Of a DNA stretch of 64,000 bases, positions 20,218-32,192 are shown in pieces. The stretch comes from Artocarpus heterophyllus. Taxonomy: Eukaryota > Streptophyta > Magnoliopsida > Rosales > Moraceae. Below the pieces are notes generated by a model that was not told the DNA's origin, did no database searches, and was given only the letters and a program-made list of their open reading frames with translations. The stretch lies in NCBI GenBank assembly GCA_025403435.1, contig CM046353.1, positions 18,997,875 to 19,061,874 of the forward strand. The letters are read 5' to 3'. The position numbers and the translations under genes are program-made. The number at the start of each line of letters is the position of its first letter. Position 1 is the first letter of the stretch.

Positions 20218-22510
20218 AAAATCCTATCATGTAGGCTTACTTTTTGACAACCGGTTACCAAAATCCTATCGCAACCGCAAATTTAAGGGCCTAAACAAAA
20301 AAAAAAAAAAAAAAAAAGGGGGGGGGGGGGGTAGATAAATTTAAGGGCCTTTTTACAACTTTATATGCTTAAAAACGATGCTTTTCAGAATTTGTGGGGG
20401 CCGGTCTAACAAATGTGTTGGGGTCCTACTAATGGCCAAAAAATATGGCGTACACAGTCCTATCATAGAATTTTCAAAAGAAATATGAGATACATGAGTT
20501 TTGAGAAGCTAGCATTAAAAAAAAAAAAAAAAGTGCGCAGCTCATTCCTCAGGAAAAGAAAGATGAAGGCGGAGAGAGGATGAGAGACTTGCATGGAAAA
20601 GAGACGGAGAAGTCTTTGAAAAGGATAATTAAATTTTTAAATGATTTATAGGCCCTTTAGTTTTTCAAACCATAAAGCCAGTTCAAACTTATATTTAATA
20701 AAATAATAATTAAAATCAGTTTAAACTATAAAAACGGTTTTAAAATGATTAAAACTCTTAAAATTTAAACTTTGACCCCCTTCAAGTTTACACAAGTTGA
20801 ATAATTTTTTATAGTAAAAATCATTCTCATTCTCTTTTTTTTTTTATAAATTATAATTTTTTAAACATCAGTTTTTGTTTTAAACTTGATGTGATATTTT
20901 ATTTTTGTTTTAAACTTTTACGTTTCAAATATCAGTTTAAAACCTCCGTTTAAATTAGACAGTCTAAAACCCACAATTCAAACTACCATGAACCGTTAGC
21001 ATTTTATTATTGGTTGGATACAGTTCGGGATGAAAAGAATCGGACAGAGGTTTGAGTCTTTCCGAATCTACAATACAGTAAATAGATAATTTAGTACAAC
21101 GCCTAGTAAATGATTCTTTTAATTTTAAAAGAATATTTGTAAGGGAATGAACTTATTAACTAAGAAATCAGTAAATATTACAGTAAATAACGTATTTAAA
21201 TTGGGACTTTATAAGGGTAACCAGTCAGTTGAATCCTACCAAATTTTTGTGGGGTAAATCCGAGGTTTCCTATGATCATGGCGTAAATCCGTTAAATCCA
21301 AAACTTACTGAAATCCAGCAATTTTCTATCTCATTATAAAAAAAATCCAGTCATTTATTTATTTTTTTAAAGGCTATTTGCCTCGTTCTTTCCAGGCTGG
21401 TGGACCAAATGGGGTGAAATCCACACGAGAATTTGAACTCGAAGTGGTCGCATAAGAAGGAAAGGGAACAGTGCATAAAACTAAAAGGGAACTCTAGACA
21501 AAGGAACTACTAGCATCAACAATGTGACTAACATCCTTATGAACACAATGAATAATTAACATGTACAGAGTAGCAAATTAACAAATGAAAACATTTGTTT
21601 AGCTAATTCAGGCAAAGGAACCTGACTATGCTGAACATCAACAACGAATTATATCTTCAGGCACACCATGAAATAAAAAGTTAAATTAACAATGTGAAAG
21701 AAAGCAAGTCAAATTATTTGTCTTCATTCCACACCATGAATCATAAGGTTGGCTTACCTTGTCAACCAAATGATTTCTGTGAGAACATTTTGCAATTTGA
21801 GAAGGCAAGTTCTCGTGCTGCCTAACATGCAGACGGGAGAAAAAGAAAAAGCAGGAAGCAACAGAAAACAAAACAAAACAAAACAAAACAAAACATGTTC
21901 AATATCTGCTATTAGACAATGTTAACGGAACGGGGCAGTTCTCATAATCGAAATGCTAATGCACAAGGTAAGCCGATTCAGGTGAAATCGAATTTAAGTA
22001 TAGGAACAAATAAGCTTCAGTTACAAACGTGGTATAAAGCTCACCAAGCATAGACTTACAGACAGCTACCCAGAAAGAAACATTGTGTGACGTGACCCTT
22101 TACAGGTCTTCTATCTATGAATATAAGAAACCTTTTAAATGGTAACTTTACAACAACTACAAAAGAGCAAGGCTAAAAGTAAAGACCCCTACGGGTGCAA
22201 CAGCTTAAATTGAAATGGCAAACAAGGATTTTATGGGGGAGAAAAGAGGACCCAATTTTTGGTGGCTATAATTCCTTAACAGAAGAAAAGAATTAGCAAC
22301 TTAATCAGTACCTTTTGTCATCCAGAATGTGCAGCGCCCTTGAATCTCAACAGGGTAGACTATTTCTTCTCTTCACCACCAAGCAACTGTTGATATCGCC
22401 AGGTAGGATTGAGAAGCCTTGTGGACTAGCAAGGCAGCAGGGTCGTTACCCAAGACAACTGTAGCCAGTCGCGATATCAGAATTCATGTGGTAATTGCCA
22501 TAAGCAAAAG
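20218..22510. other. Intergenic region between virus array and DUF668 gene
   Basis: No gene is supported. The stretch starts with an A/G homopolymer run (about 20,297-20,331), continues A/T-rich, and holds an (AAAAC)n microsatellite at about 21,865-21,895. The part from about 22,080 to 22,510 is less A/T-rich and may be 3'UTR of the minus-strand gene. I see no clear poly(A) signal to fix its end. Confidence 0.5.
20297..20331. repeat. Poly(A)-poly(G) homopolymer run
   Basis: About 21 A's are followed directly by about 13 G's, within 120 bp of the virus array edge. The short flanking phrase 'aaatttaagggcct' occurs on both sides (about 20,279 and 20,338), so it may be a small duplication around the run. 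Confidence 0.85.
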
Positions 22511-22515
22511 TAATA

Positions 22516-24324
22516 TCATCCGTCCAGATCCAAATATTCATCATATATCCTACTGCTGGCACACTCTAAAAGAGCTTTAGCATTGAGCTCTCTACCAAAT
22601 CTCCAAATGTAATTCAGACCAACAAGAAGCTCAGTAATCGTTGCTTCTGTTTTCTCTTGATTTGCAAAGTAGAGTGTTTGTACGAGCAGCACATTTGCCC
22701 TTGAAACCAAGTTCTGCTGCTCAAAACTCCGTTCGGATTGCCATCTTATCGTATTATGTGCAAGCGGTGCCAGCCATTCCAATATTGATGTCATTGCGTC
22801 ACTCCACTCTCTTGCAAGAACAGTATCATAACTTGCTGAGGCCAAGCTCTTGCTGTACGGCTTTAGCTTTGCCTTGAGGGCACTTCTCACACTTGCAGGC
22901 AACATATTGTACAGGTCATCTCTTGCATCGAGTCCAATCAAGTGAGGAGAAGCTGCCAGCTTCTCAATGACAACAACAACATTTGCATAGTGCAGTGCTA
23001 AGGCAGCAGCACCAAGGGTCTCAGATGGCGCAACCAACAGCTTACACTTGAAAATAGAGCTTGATGGATTAAGATGCACCACATTACCGAGCATAAGTAG
23101 GTCTGCATTGGAATCAACGACCCCATTGAAAATTTTTGAATGAACGCCATTGGAAGTTAAATGACAATTGGTCACAGGAGAACTGATTCCAGCCATCATG
23201 CACCCTTTAAAAGGTCCCACTTGAGTCAATCTATTAGATTTCGTGTGTAATTTCTTGGAATACCAGCGGCCAGGAGTCTGCCACATCTTTTTGGTGTCTT
23301 TATTCATTCCAGAAATCAGGCCTGATTTTGCCATTGAGTTTCCGAGAGGACCTGAATAAAAGACATTTCTATTTTTCCCAGAAACAGGACCTGATTTCGT
23401 ACTTGAGGCACCAACATTAATAGGACCAGAATAGAAATTATTGGTTTTGCTTGTTTTTGAAATTGAACCTGATTTAGCCATAAACTTCCTGAGGGGACCC
23501 GATGCAAATCTAGGAAGACCATTCTCAGATTGATGACCTGAAGATTGCAGTAGTGCAGAAACTGACTGGCTCCGATAAATCTGATCCGAGTCAATAACCC
23601 CAGAATCTTCAGTTTCAACAATATTCGTTTGTGACATTCCGAATAAATGGTTGACCCTACTGAATATTGTAAAGAGAGAACGTGCCAAGAGAAGAACCGT
23701 GTAGTCGTAAGTCCTGTTCCACAGAGAAATATCTTTTAGATTCTTCACCTCGTGCTGCTTCCATGTGACCTTCTTCTGAAACTCAAGAAGACTGGCACCA
23801 TCTTGGTTATCATTACCCTTCATTCTCCGCAAGGTCTGTTCAAGATCTGCAAGCACCTCCATCTCCTGATACAAATTTGCATTCAGTAAAATAAATTTTT
23901 CCATCTTTTTAGCTTTCCTTTCCATTTTCTTCCATGTAAACAGCCACCCATTTGGATCGACACCAAATCTCATCCACTCGTTGAAAGCTTGCTCAAAACT
24001 CTTTAAAGCAGGGTCACTGCACTTCTTGCCAAGTCTGGCCACAGCATTTACCACATGGAATATGTTATCAATCAATTCGGCACATAATAATCTCCCGATG
24101 TATTCATCATCATCTGACACGAGCTTTTTTATACCAACCGAGTTTGTGACCTCCTCTCTTAACCTCAAAATCTGCTTATCGGTCAGAGAGTGCCATAAAT
24201 GGATAAGCTTGGACATCAAACTCGCAACTTCAAACGCCAAAACTCCAATAACCGCTTTTTCAAAAGATGCCTCATGCTTTTTGTGAGACTTCCAAAGGCT
24301 GCGAAACCACGACTCCGCAACCAT
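22516..24324 (-). CDS. DUF3475/DUF668 protein, PSK SIMULATOR-related
   Basis: An intact single-exon frame of 602 residues starts at ATG 24324-24322. Residues about 26-82 (IGVLAFEVASLMSKLIHLWHSLTDKQILRL-) match the DUF3475 domain. Residues about 436-525 (LGAAALALHYANVVVVIEKL…) match DUF668. Family members include Arabidopsis PSI1, which promotes growth downstream of phytosulfokine signalling. This protein starts MVAESWF and lacks the N-terminal MG myristoylation signal of PSI1, so it fits the other, poorly studied branch (At5g04550/At3g23160-like). The middle (about 265-350) is low complexity with a repeated FYSGP-/MAKSG-/SGP pattern. The exact role is unknown. It is the only gene here without disablements. 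Confidence 0.93.
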   Translation of the reverse strand: MVAESWFRSLWKSHKKHEASFEKAVIGVLAFEVASLMSKLIHLWHSLTDKQILRLREEVTNSVGIKKLVSDDDEYIGRLLCAELIDNIFHVVNAVARLGKKCSDPALKSFEQAFNEWMRFGVDPNGWLFTWKKMERKAKKMEKFILLNANLYQEMEVLADLEQTLRRMKGNDNQDGASLLEFQKKVTWKQHEVKNLKDISLWNRTYDYTVLLLARSLFTIFSRVNHLFGMSQTNIVETEDSGVIDSDQIYRSQSVSALLQSSGHQSENGLPRFASGPLRKFMAKSGSISKTSKTNNFYSGPINVGASSTKSGPVSGKNRNVFYSGPLGNSMAKSGLISGMNKDTKKMWQTPGRWYSKKLHTKSNRLTQVGPFKGCMMAGISSPVTNCHLTSNGVHSKIFNGVVDSNADLLMLGNVVHLNPSSSIFKCKLLVAPSETLGAAALALHYANVVVVIEKLAASPHLIGLDARDDLYNMLPASVRSALKAKLKPYSKSLASASYDTVLAREWSDAMTSILEWLAPLAHNTIRWQSERSFEQQNLVSRANVLLVQTLYFANQEKTEATITELLVGLNYIWRFGRELNAKALLECASSRIYDEYLDLDG

Positions 24325-24472
24325 CTCTTTTTACTGATAAGTTCTCTAAGCAATACTCAGCATCATCTCTCTTTTTCCGTGGTGGCAATGAGAATTCAAG
24401 TCATGTACAACAATTGGGGTTTAGATGATGACTAAGTGAGATCTCGTCCGACAAAAGAAACAAGAAAAGAAC

Positions 24473-24964
24473 CTGCCAAATGAACAATTAATCACAAATA
24501 CACACCCACCAGATTTCTCAGTTAACAGATGAATTCAAAGTCATGCATTAATAAGTTAGAAATTAAACTGAACATCCCACCCTAGTTCTAGAAATTAAAC
24601 TTGTTGGTTCCAATTTTAAGTTTCCTTCCCTCTTTCTCTTTCTTTTTAGTAAAAAACCGCATAATTTATTCTCAGCTTAAAAACTGAGAGCAAAATTCAG
24701 AAGAATAAGCATCTAATGGCAAATAATTCATAATAACATAAAAAATGGGTCTAATTTCCGAAATCGCTTTACACTGCAGCAGAATCAGACAAGTTTGACA
24801 AACTACAAACCTCCTACCTAGATTCACACATAAGTAAATTCCTTCCATTTCTGCGCAAAAATTCGCAGAAGAATTCGCATATAAAAACCATTGAACACAA
24901 AATAGATACAACCAAAACTAGGAAAAATTAAGGAGAAAATAATCAAAACAATTAGAAGACTCAC
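24473..24964 (-). other. Probable 5'UTR intron of the DUF668 gene
   Basis: On the minus strand a donor GATCT/GTGAGT at 24964 and an acceptor TTTGGCAG/GT ending at 24473 flank an A/T-rich stretch. An alternative donor AG/GTAGCT lies about 20 bp upstream. An intron just before the start codon is common in this family. Inferred from splice consensus only. Confidence 0.5.
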
Positions 24965-25110
24965 AGATCAAGCGAAGCGCAGCTACCTCAGGTTTTCTTT
25001 TTAGCACGAAGAAGGAAAGAATGGGTGCTTAGAGAGAGAAAGCAAGAGAGAGAAAGAGGAAAAAGCTGGGAAGGTTCAGTGGGAACTTGAGCCACTTGGA
25101 GGAAGGAGGA
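24965..25110 (-). promoter_or_regulatory. 5'UTR exon region of the DUF668 gene, CT-rich on the coding strand
   Basis: The minus strand reads as a TC-rich leader (GA-rich on +, 25,030-25,070), typical of plant 5'UTRs near the transcription start. No strong TATA box is seen upstream. A weak TTATAC lies near 25,130. Confidence 0.45.
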
Positions 25111-25523
25111 CTTGCAGAAGAAATTAGTATAATGAGCTTAAAGCGAGTGAAATTAAAAAGAAGATGTGACACAACAAAGTGGTTTTAATGTTTACTTTTC
25201 TTTTGCATTTTGCATCCTGTAATTTTTCTTATATTGCTGAATTGTCCCTCTCGCCAAGTCCTTTTTTACATCTTTGTCCTCTTGCACTTTCGCCCCCTAT
25301 TTGAACTCTTCCTTTTCCTGAAGACTTTTCTTTCCTTTTAGCTTTTTTTATTTTATTGTTTGTTTTATTTTCCTTCTTTGGCTTTTTTGCTGGCGAGATG
25401 ACCTAAATTCACTGTATTTTCTTAAAAATAATAAATAATTATAAAATGTTGCTCCTCAAAGGTGGTTACAACTTTGTTGACTCTCAAAAGACACGGATCT
25501 GATGTCTTTTCCTTTTTTTTTTG

Positions 25524-25562
<39 letters not shown>

Positions 25563-26580
25563 CATCGTCAGTGAAAGAAACAGAAAAAATAGACATTATG
25601 ACATATAAACCAACATATTTTTTTGATATGTGGTCAAGATTTTCTAAAGAAAAATAGCATACGATATTCTAACTTCAAAACAAATATCTTTGGCCCACTA
25701 ATCTTTGGAAAGATGGGTTGCATCATTGTTTTTTCTACATCAATCCCATCTAAGGAAAGGACCCTTAGCTGTACTCAAATTTGTTTTTGGATCTAATAGT
25801 ATATTTAATATTAGGAAATGTATAATTTCTTCAAATCCAGTCCCAATATTCTCCATGACCAAGTGCCCCACTAGCATGCTTACCAATGCCCCGTCATGCT
25901 CTGCATTACGATAATGAAAATAATTGAAATTTGGAACAACTTGGATTTTTTTCTCCCTCTTTTCCAATATTTTTGTTTATTTTAGGTTATGATTTGAAAT
26001 GTGAATATATGGATATAAAATAAAAAAAATTACATATTATGTCATATTTATAAAAATTATATTATTTATATTATACTTAAAAAAATTATATTATATTATT
26101 ATTTATATTACATGTTAGGTTATGATATAAATACAAATGAGCGAGGTTCGTAAAAAAAAAAAAGTCTTAAAAATAGAATTTATAAATTCCCCTATAAATA
26201 ATAATAAAACCCAAGATTGAGCATTCCATTGCAAAAACCACGGAATGGGAAAAGATCCGTCGCAATCATTTATGGCGACCACGCGGAAAACTGTCGTTTT
26301 ACGCAATTAGCCCCCAGACGCCAACGTATCCGGGTCGGGTCGAACTCTCCACGTGAAACACACGGTGAAAAATGCATTGCCGCCACATGAAAACCCAACC
26401 CAGGATCCGAAAAATCATGCAGCTTTTCTTGAGCATAAGTGCTTCATTCTCTCTATTATATAATATATAATAATAAAATGAAAATACAAAAGTTCTCTGC
26501 TCTTATGCAAAAAAGTTAAGGTGGAGTAAAAAAAAAAAAATAGTGAGGAGAAATAAAATATAAATTAATATTTATCAAAA
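25111..26580. other. Intergenic, upstream of the DUF668 gene
   Basis: A/T-rich with no supported gene. It contains an (ATT)n microsatellite at about 25,527-25,561, and several short A/T duplications at 26,030-26,110. Most of the proximal promoter of the minus-strand gene should lie at 25,110-25,500. Confidence 0.55.
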
Positions 26581-27141
26581 AATTAAATAAAAGAGATATA
26601 GTATTTTAAGATGAGCTAAATATAATTTTTATAAAACATAATTTTAAAAAAAATAAAATATAATTTTTATAAAATTATATATACAATATTAAACAAAAAG
26701 TCCATAACTAATTGCCAGACACAAGTTTGCTTGTTTGGTTTTCTATTTAAAAAAAAAAAAAAAAAACCTTTGGTCCTTTTGTTTAATCTAGTCTAAAAAA
26801 TTCTAACTGGCAGATGTCTAACTGTAAATTGTCTTTTTAAAAAAAAAAAATAACTTTTAGCTAATCAGTTGTTTTTGTTATGGGGACGAGCATACTCCTA
26901 TTGACCAAGAAAATACTACGATCTTGTTAATTATTTGGTCATATTCTCTCAGAAATAGACATTCGCCCCAATTAAAACTCTTAATTGGGGATATTGTCTA
27001 GCTTACGCTTGTTGACCTAGATAGCTTGGATTCTTCCAAATTGACTAATAAACTAGTGATGAAGATTTCTTGCCTTACATGTGGTGTTGTACCATCAACG
27101 CACGGGTTCTTTTCAATCTAGTCGTCGTTGTTATCTCTAAT

Positions 27142-27968
27142 TAGGACTGTGTAAAAACTACCCCGCACCCGTTAACCATCTGCGTCTGCACCGGCCCATC
27201 TCGAAAAAAACAGATTTACGTTAGCAACCTACTGGTGGACGGGTTGAATATATTCGGTGAGCAGGTTTGGTTTTAAGTTTTTGAGAGCGGGTTCAACCCG
27301 CACCCGCCCGCCTATATATTTAAAAAAAAAACTTATCATTTATTTGATTTTGTTCTTATTTTAGAGATGATTGAACAATCCAACACTCCAAGCACGGGTT
27401 CAGCTGCCTCTTGACATATTGGAAACTGAAAATTCTCCTATTATTTTGTGAAGTGATCAAAATTTAAATCAAGTAAGTTAGTAGAGAAAGCCTTAAAAGA
27501 AAAAGAACACTTGACTTTGTTCATCATTTCATTTGTAGCATTCTATTATTTTCGAACCTAATGAATAGGCTTTAATCTTTATGGACTTTTGACTTTGTTT
27601 ATCACTTCATCTGTAGTTGATGTTTCTTGTTGTAGTGAATGATTATGTTTCTTAATTTGTACTTTTGAATATGGTCGCTGTCTTTAGGCATCAAACTTGT
27701 TGGGAATGTTTTACGTATTATCATCTTATATTTTCTATAAATTTTCTTCACTTTCTAAAAAAAAGGTGCAAAAAATTACACTAGGCAATAGCATAAGTCT
27801 AAACCACCTCAACCCGCCTGCACCGATCCGCAACCACTCAAAACTAAACCGAAACCACCCGCCATGTGGTGGGCGGTTTGCAGGTTGGTTAATCGCCAAC
27901 CCATAATCCAAAAAAACCGCACCGTATCCGTCCAAAAACCATCAAACCGCCCGCGGTTCACCCCTGTC
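27142..27968. mobile_element. Non-autonomous hAT element, unit A only (827 bp)
   Basis: An 8-bp target-site duplication TCTCTAAT lies at 27134-27141 and 27969-27976. The matching place in unit B (about 48,113-48,121) has one copy and no insert. Ends are TAGGACTGTG and CAGGGGTGAA (reverse complement), a typical hAT pattern. Subterminal parts are rich in ACCCGC/GCGGGT repeats. No transposase is encoded, and the middle is A/T-rich. Confidence 0.92.
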
Positions 27969-28351
27969 TCTAATAGAACCTTTTTTTTGGGCAGTCTTAT
28001 TTTATACCCTTTCAGTAAAATGGGCTTACTTTAACTCCAGATCACGAAAACATTACAATCCGTTCATCTGACAATTACAATTGTTCGAAAATAGTTTTTC
28101 TTTACCGTATCATAAAAAAATTTGATAAATTACATCCTGAGTGCCATTGGCAAAACCAAAAATTTTGTTCAATTGTGACACGATAAAAAAAAAGAAAGAA
28201 AGAAAGAAAGAATAAAAGACTATATAACTTTCCTTACGAAATAGGAAGCATTTTAAATTTAAAAAAAAAAAAGGAAAATTTAAATTTCAAAAATCGAGTT
28301 AGGTCACCTGTTCACATATAATGTATTGTCTCTCCTTAATTCATGAGCACA

Positions 28352-28508
28352 TTGACCCCGTTTAGTTTCGTTCTCAGAATTTTTGAAAATATTTTCGTAC
28401 GTTTTGGAGACAAAAATTTTAAAAACACTTACAGCTCAATTCTAAAAAATTTTCTATTTTTCAAAACAAAAACATTTTTACCTATTTTAAAAATAATACC
28501 AAACGGCC
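28352..28508. mobile_element. MITE-like element with CCCCGTTT/AAACGG ends
   Basis: It begins ttgaCCCCGTTTAG and ends ACCAAACGGcc, with the inner part a long imperfect inverted repeat of AAAATTTTTGAAAA type. The same piece is at 49,095-49,250 in unit B. It predates the duplication. I find no clear target-site duplication. Confidence 0.55.
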
Positions 28509-28569
28509 TTAATTGTGTCTCGTTTTTTTTCTCAATGTATTTTCCATAAATTGAGACGAGGCAGTTAGA

Positions 28570-29100
28570 ATTCTTGGGATCTAAATATTACTCTTTTTTA
28601 ATAAAATAAAATAAAACTGCTCTAAAAAATAAAATAATATAAAAAAAACAGAGTAAAAAGCATGTTTTTTGTCCATTGATCTCATCGTAGCTACATTCAC
28701 AGCAACAAATCTCAAGCTTTCCCCAATCCATCTTTCTTGTGCGTTTGAACCAACAAAACCTTAGCTTGTATGACTTTCTCTGATCCACCAGAAAGATCTT
28801 TTCAATTTCAAAGCAGTCAACCAGCACGTGTGTTTAGTGCCATGTAAAAAATGTTGAAAGTAGAATGGATGTTTGCGTCCTGAACTTGCGTAAAGAATAC
28901 AGCAAACTTTATGTATACACACGAGATGCAGAATCGGATATTGGAAAGTCAAACACTATACAAGACAAAAAAGGATCCAAAGTCAGAGGCTTGAACGTAC
29001 AGTAGCAGTACAAAAATTCTCGTCACCAAAGTTTTCAAAGAAGTTAATATCATAAAGAAATGAAGAATGTAAACTTGATAGGCAACAAGTACAAAAGATT
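28570..29100. repeat. Dispersed block, copy 1 of 4
   Basis: A roughly 500-bp block contains 'ctcaagctttcccc', 'tttgaaccaacaa', 'tctgatccacca.aaagatcttttcaat' and 'gaacgtacagtagca'. Further copies are at about 43,860-44,420, 49,310-49,820 and 54,090-54,670. Each 8-kb unit has one copy on either side of the copia gag-protease piece, so it may be part of that element's ends. The type is not recognised. Confidence 0.6.
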
Positions 29101-29129
29101 AGAATACGGAATGGATAGTAACAAATAAT

Positions 29130-29820
29130 CTCTCAAATTGTTTGAAATCAAGGACACACTTGAAAAAAAAATGTACAATTTTTCAAGAATTAAAAAAAAA
29201 ACAATTTTTTGGAGGAAAGGAAGTGGTGCAGCGGCGTTGCAACATAGAGTGGAAGAGAGCTGGTATGACTGCACTCGTCTTGTTGCACTGTCGCGCCAAC
29301 TTGTTAACTCCCGGCGTTGCAATGCCAGCTCGAATTTCTGGATATTGTGATGCTGAAACATTGTGTCTTTTGAATTGTTAAGTTCATTAGTTATATGTTT
29401 TTATACAAAACTAAATACCTATTATAAACAAACTTATTTGTTGGAATAGATGTGTAGATTTACGAAAAGATACCTTTACGTGAAGGTTGCATGTGTTGCA
29501 AAGTTGCACAAGTTCATGAAATGATACTTTTGCATTTCACTAAATCTCAAGAAAAATTTCAAATTTCATATCTTGTTCTAGAACACCATATTATTGCTAG
29601 ATTCAGTGTTCAGGAGTTTGTTATATCTTGAGGGGTAATTCATCATTAAAACCCATTAGTAAACTTTGTAGTGGGAGTAAAAAAAAACCTTAAGAAAAGT
29701 ATTACTATATGTCTCAAACCCGTCCTTTATTTCTAGATTTTTCTCCCTTCCATTTCTTGTTTCTACCCACAAAGTCTTTAACAATCTCAAGGTTTTATTC
29801 TCTACAAGGGAGGTTGAGAA
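29130..29820 (+). mobile_element. Copia-type LTR/leader, unit A
   Basis: It directly precedes the gag start and is shared with 49,870-50,560 and, more weakly, with 210-860. I place it as LTR and leader of the copia element because of that position. The LTR ends cannot be fixed, since no intact second LTR or TSD is seen. Confidence 0.5.
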
Positions 29821-29824
29821 AATT

Positions 29825-30015
29825 ATGACCTCTTTCCTCAATTCAAATGTCCAACTTGATTTGTTCAATGGAATCAAATTCACTTGCCTGAAAGAAAAAT
29901 TATTTTTCCTTTTCATCGTACTCAAGTTCGCCTACATCATTGATTCAAAGTTGGAGCCTCTTCTGGAGCCAAAGTATGATGATTCCATCAAGTCAAGGCC
30001 ACAAGGAAGAAGTGT
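29825..30015 (+). pseudogene. Copia gag N-terminal part, unit A (cut by gypsy insertion)
   Basis: The reading starts with ATG at 29825 and shows the copia gag pattern: a short start, then -DLFNGIKFTCLKEKLFFLFIVLKFAYIID, then a Pro-rich EPK. It stops at 30015 because a Tekay-type gypsy element sits there with TSD AGTGT. The gag continues at 42070. It would form the particle shell of a Ty1/copia element, but it is dead because it is split and full of stops further on. Confidence 0.72.
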
Positions 30016-32189
30016 TATAACGCCCTGAGATTTATTTAATGATATTGTAATGTAAAATGATGAATTAGTGTGCCATAACTAATATTTCAAAATTAATTTG
30101 ATCATTTGGTTAAATTTTGAATTTTAAGTTGTTTTGTTAATTTAATGAATTCTATTGATTCCTTATTATTTTAAAATGTTATTTTGGGTTCTTAAGACAA
30201 AACAATTTGTTAAATGTCAAAAATATTCCGTTTTACAAAACCATGGACGGCACATGGTTTTCGTATAATAAAACCGTCAACTTTTCTCTCTAATTAATCT
30301 CTCTCTCTCACTCTTTCTCTCACTCACTCTCTCTCTCTCCCCGTGACACTCCCTCTCTCACTCTCCCTCTCGGTCTCTCCTCTTCTCTATCATTTTTCTC
30401 TCAAATTTTTGAATCAAAATTCGAATCCAAGCTTTGGGTTAGCGAGTAGGAAGCTCGAGGACGTGATTTGACAACCAAGAGCGTGATTCAAGGCTTCGAT
30501 TCAAGGTTAGTTTTGAAATTTTTAAACTTTTTTAAAATTTTCAAATTTTCATGCATTTTTGAAATCTAAGTTTGTTTGAGCTTAGAAAACCCTTGATTTG
30601 AGTTAAAGGAACTTAGAACACCTAGAATCTAAGTTTGGTTTGAAGAAAAACGGATTCAATTTAAGATTTTTTATTTTTCCTCATTTTTCTCCTATTTTTA
30701 GATTTTTGGGATTTTGTGTTTAAATCTTGTTTAAATGAGTTCAAAAGTGTTCTATTATGCTTTTCTATCATCTATGATTGTTTTCTATGTCTGGGATTTG
30801 AGAAAAACAAGTTAAAAATCATGATTTGAGTTTTGAGAGAACCAAAACCCATGGCTGGAAATTCTGGGTTTCTCCAGTTCGGCAGGCTGGATTTAAAGGT
30901 CGGCAGGCCGGATTCATTTGTCCTACAGGCCGAACCTGAAAAAATGTCCAGCCGACCGGGCTTGTCATCCAGCAGGGCGAACTGCATAGTTCGGCCGGCC
31001 GAGGCAAGGCATCCGACAGGCTGACCAAATTAGGGAAAAATTCTATGATTTTCCTCCGTTTTCACAGTTTTGAATCCCGATTGAAATTCCAACTTGTAAA
31101 ATAATTTTAAAGATACAAATGGCACACTAGGACATCATGAAATGGATTAATAATGTAGAATGTCTTAAACTAGATATTGATCGACTTAGTGTGTATCTAG
31201 GATCGTTCATGGTTCCGCGGACCTAATGTATAGCGAACCAGGATTACGGTGTGGGGCATCTTTACGAGTGTCGAAGTAGGACTTCTACCCCTTCTTTGGT
31301 AACCTAGTTTCAAAATGATTTGGCTTTGAAAGGGTTTTTATAAAAATGTTTTCAACGGTTAATTGAAAATGAGATTTATCGGTTGTGTTTCTTGAACCAA
31401 GGTCCAAAATGAACTTCATAATGAATAATTATGAAAGTATCTGGTAAATGGATTTTAACAATGTTAGAAATAAATATAAGGGCATGATGCCATATCAGAG
31501 ATCGGGTCGTGTAGCGATCGACCTTGGGGGCAGGTCCCGAAACCCAGTTGGGCCACTACGGTGGTGATATTCATGTGGTTTGCCTAAGAAAAGCGAATGA
31601 TGATATTTTTGGGTCGATCGAATAAACTATTTTGGGTAAGAACGGTTTTACTTAAATTTATTTATTCAAGTCTTCTTTTAGATAATCTCTTGAAAAATGA
31701 TATTCCTTTTTAAGTTAAGTTATTTCTTTTAAAAAAAAATATAGTCCTACTGAGCCTTTCGCTCACATTTTATTTGTTTTCAAACTTTCCTCTCTAGGTG
31801 GATTTCCACTTAGGTTCAAAGAGGACTCAAAGGACAGAACTCAGGAGTGGTAGAAAGACCAATAGATTATTTGTAATAATTGAATAAGGCATGTAATGTT
31901 TTAACTTTCTTTGTGCTTGGACTGTGGTTGTATTATTATATTGTCAGTACAATATGCGTGCACAAGTTGTGGGTCAGTGGGACCCATACCCGCTATATTT
32001 ATTAATTATTTCTTGCTCAGTAAATTTATTTGTTTAAAGATTATGACTTCTTTTACAAAATGGTCCTTTTGAAACTTTCATATTTGTATATTTAATTTAA
32101 CCCATAAAACTCTTGATTTTAAATTTAATTTCCCTTTTAATTAATTTAAATAATCCGCCACATCACCACCCGTACCCCGGGGCGTGACA
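30016..32189 (+). repeat. 5' LTR of the Tekay-type element
   Basis: It begins TATAACGCCCTGAG (the 3' LTR begins TGTAACGCCCCGAG, so two C/G-to-T/A changes are visible) and ends CCCCGGGGCGTGACA. The first and last 12 bases are near-perfect inverted repeats. Inside are a CT-rich tract (30,285-30,390) and a cluster of TCGGCAGGCCGA-like palindromes at 30,877-31,023. Confidence 0.92.
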
Positions 32190-32192
32190 GAA

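Noticed and set aside
25527..25561. CRISPR-like or satellite array
   Set aside because: It is a plain (ATT)n microsatellite with no spacers.
27697..27935. Short open stretches with Asn/Pro/His or Gly/Trp richness
   Set aside because: They lie in the hAT subterminal GC repeats, and the other strand gives a mirrored one.
29050..29381. Open stretches over the copia LTR/leader, on both strands
   Set aside because: Present in units A and B because the DNA is duplicated. No protein family is recognisable and they sit before gag.
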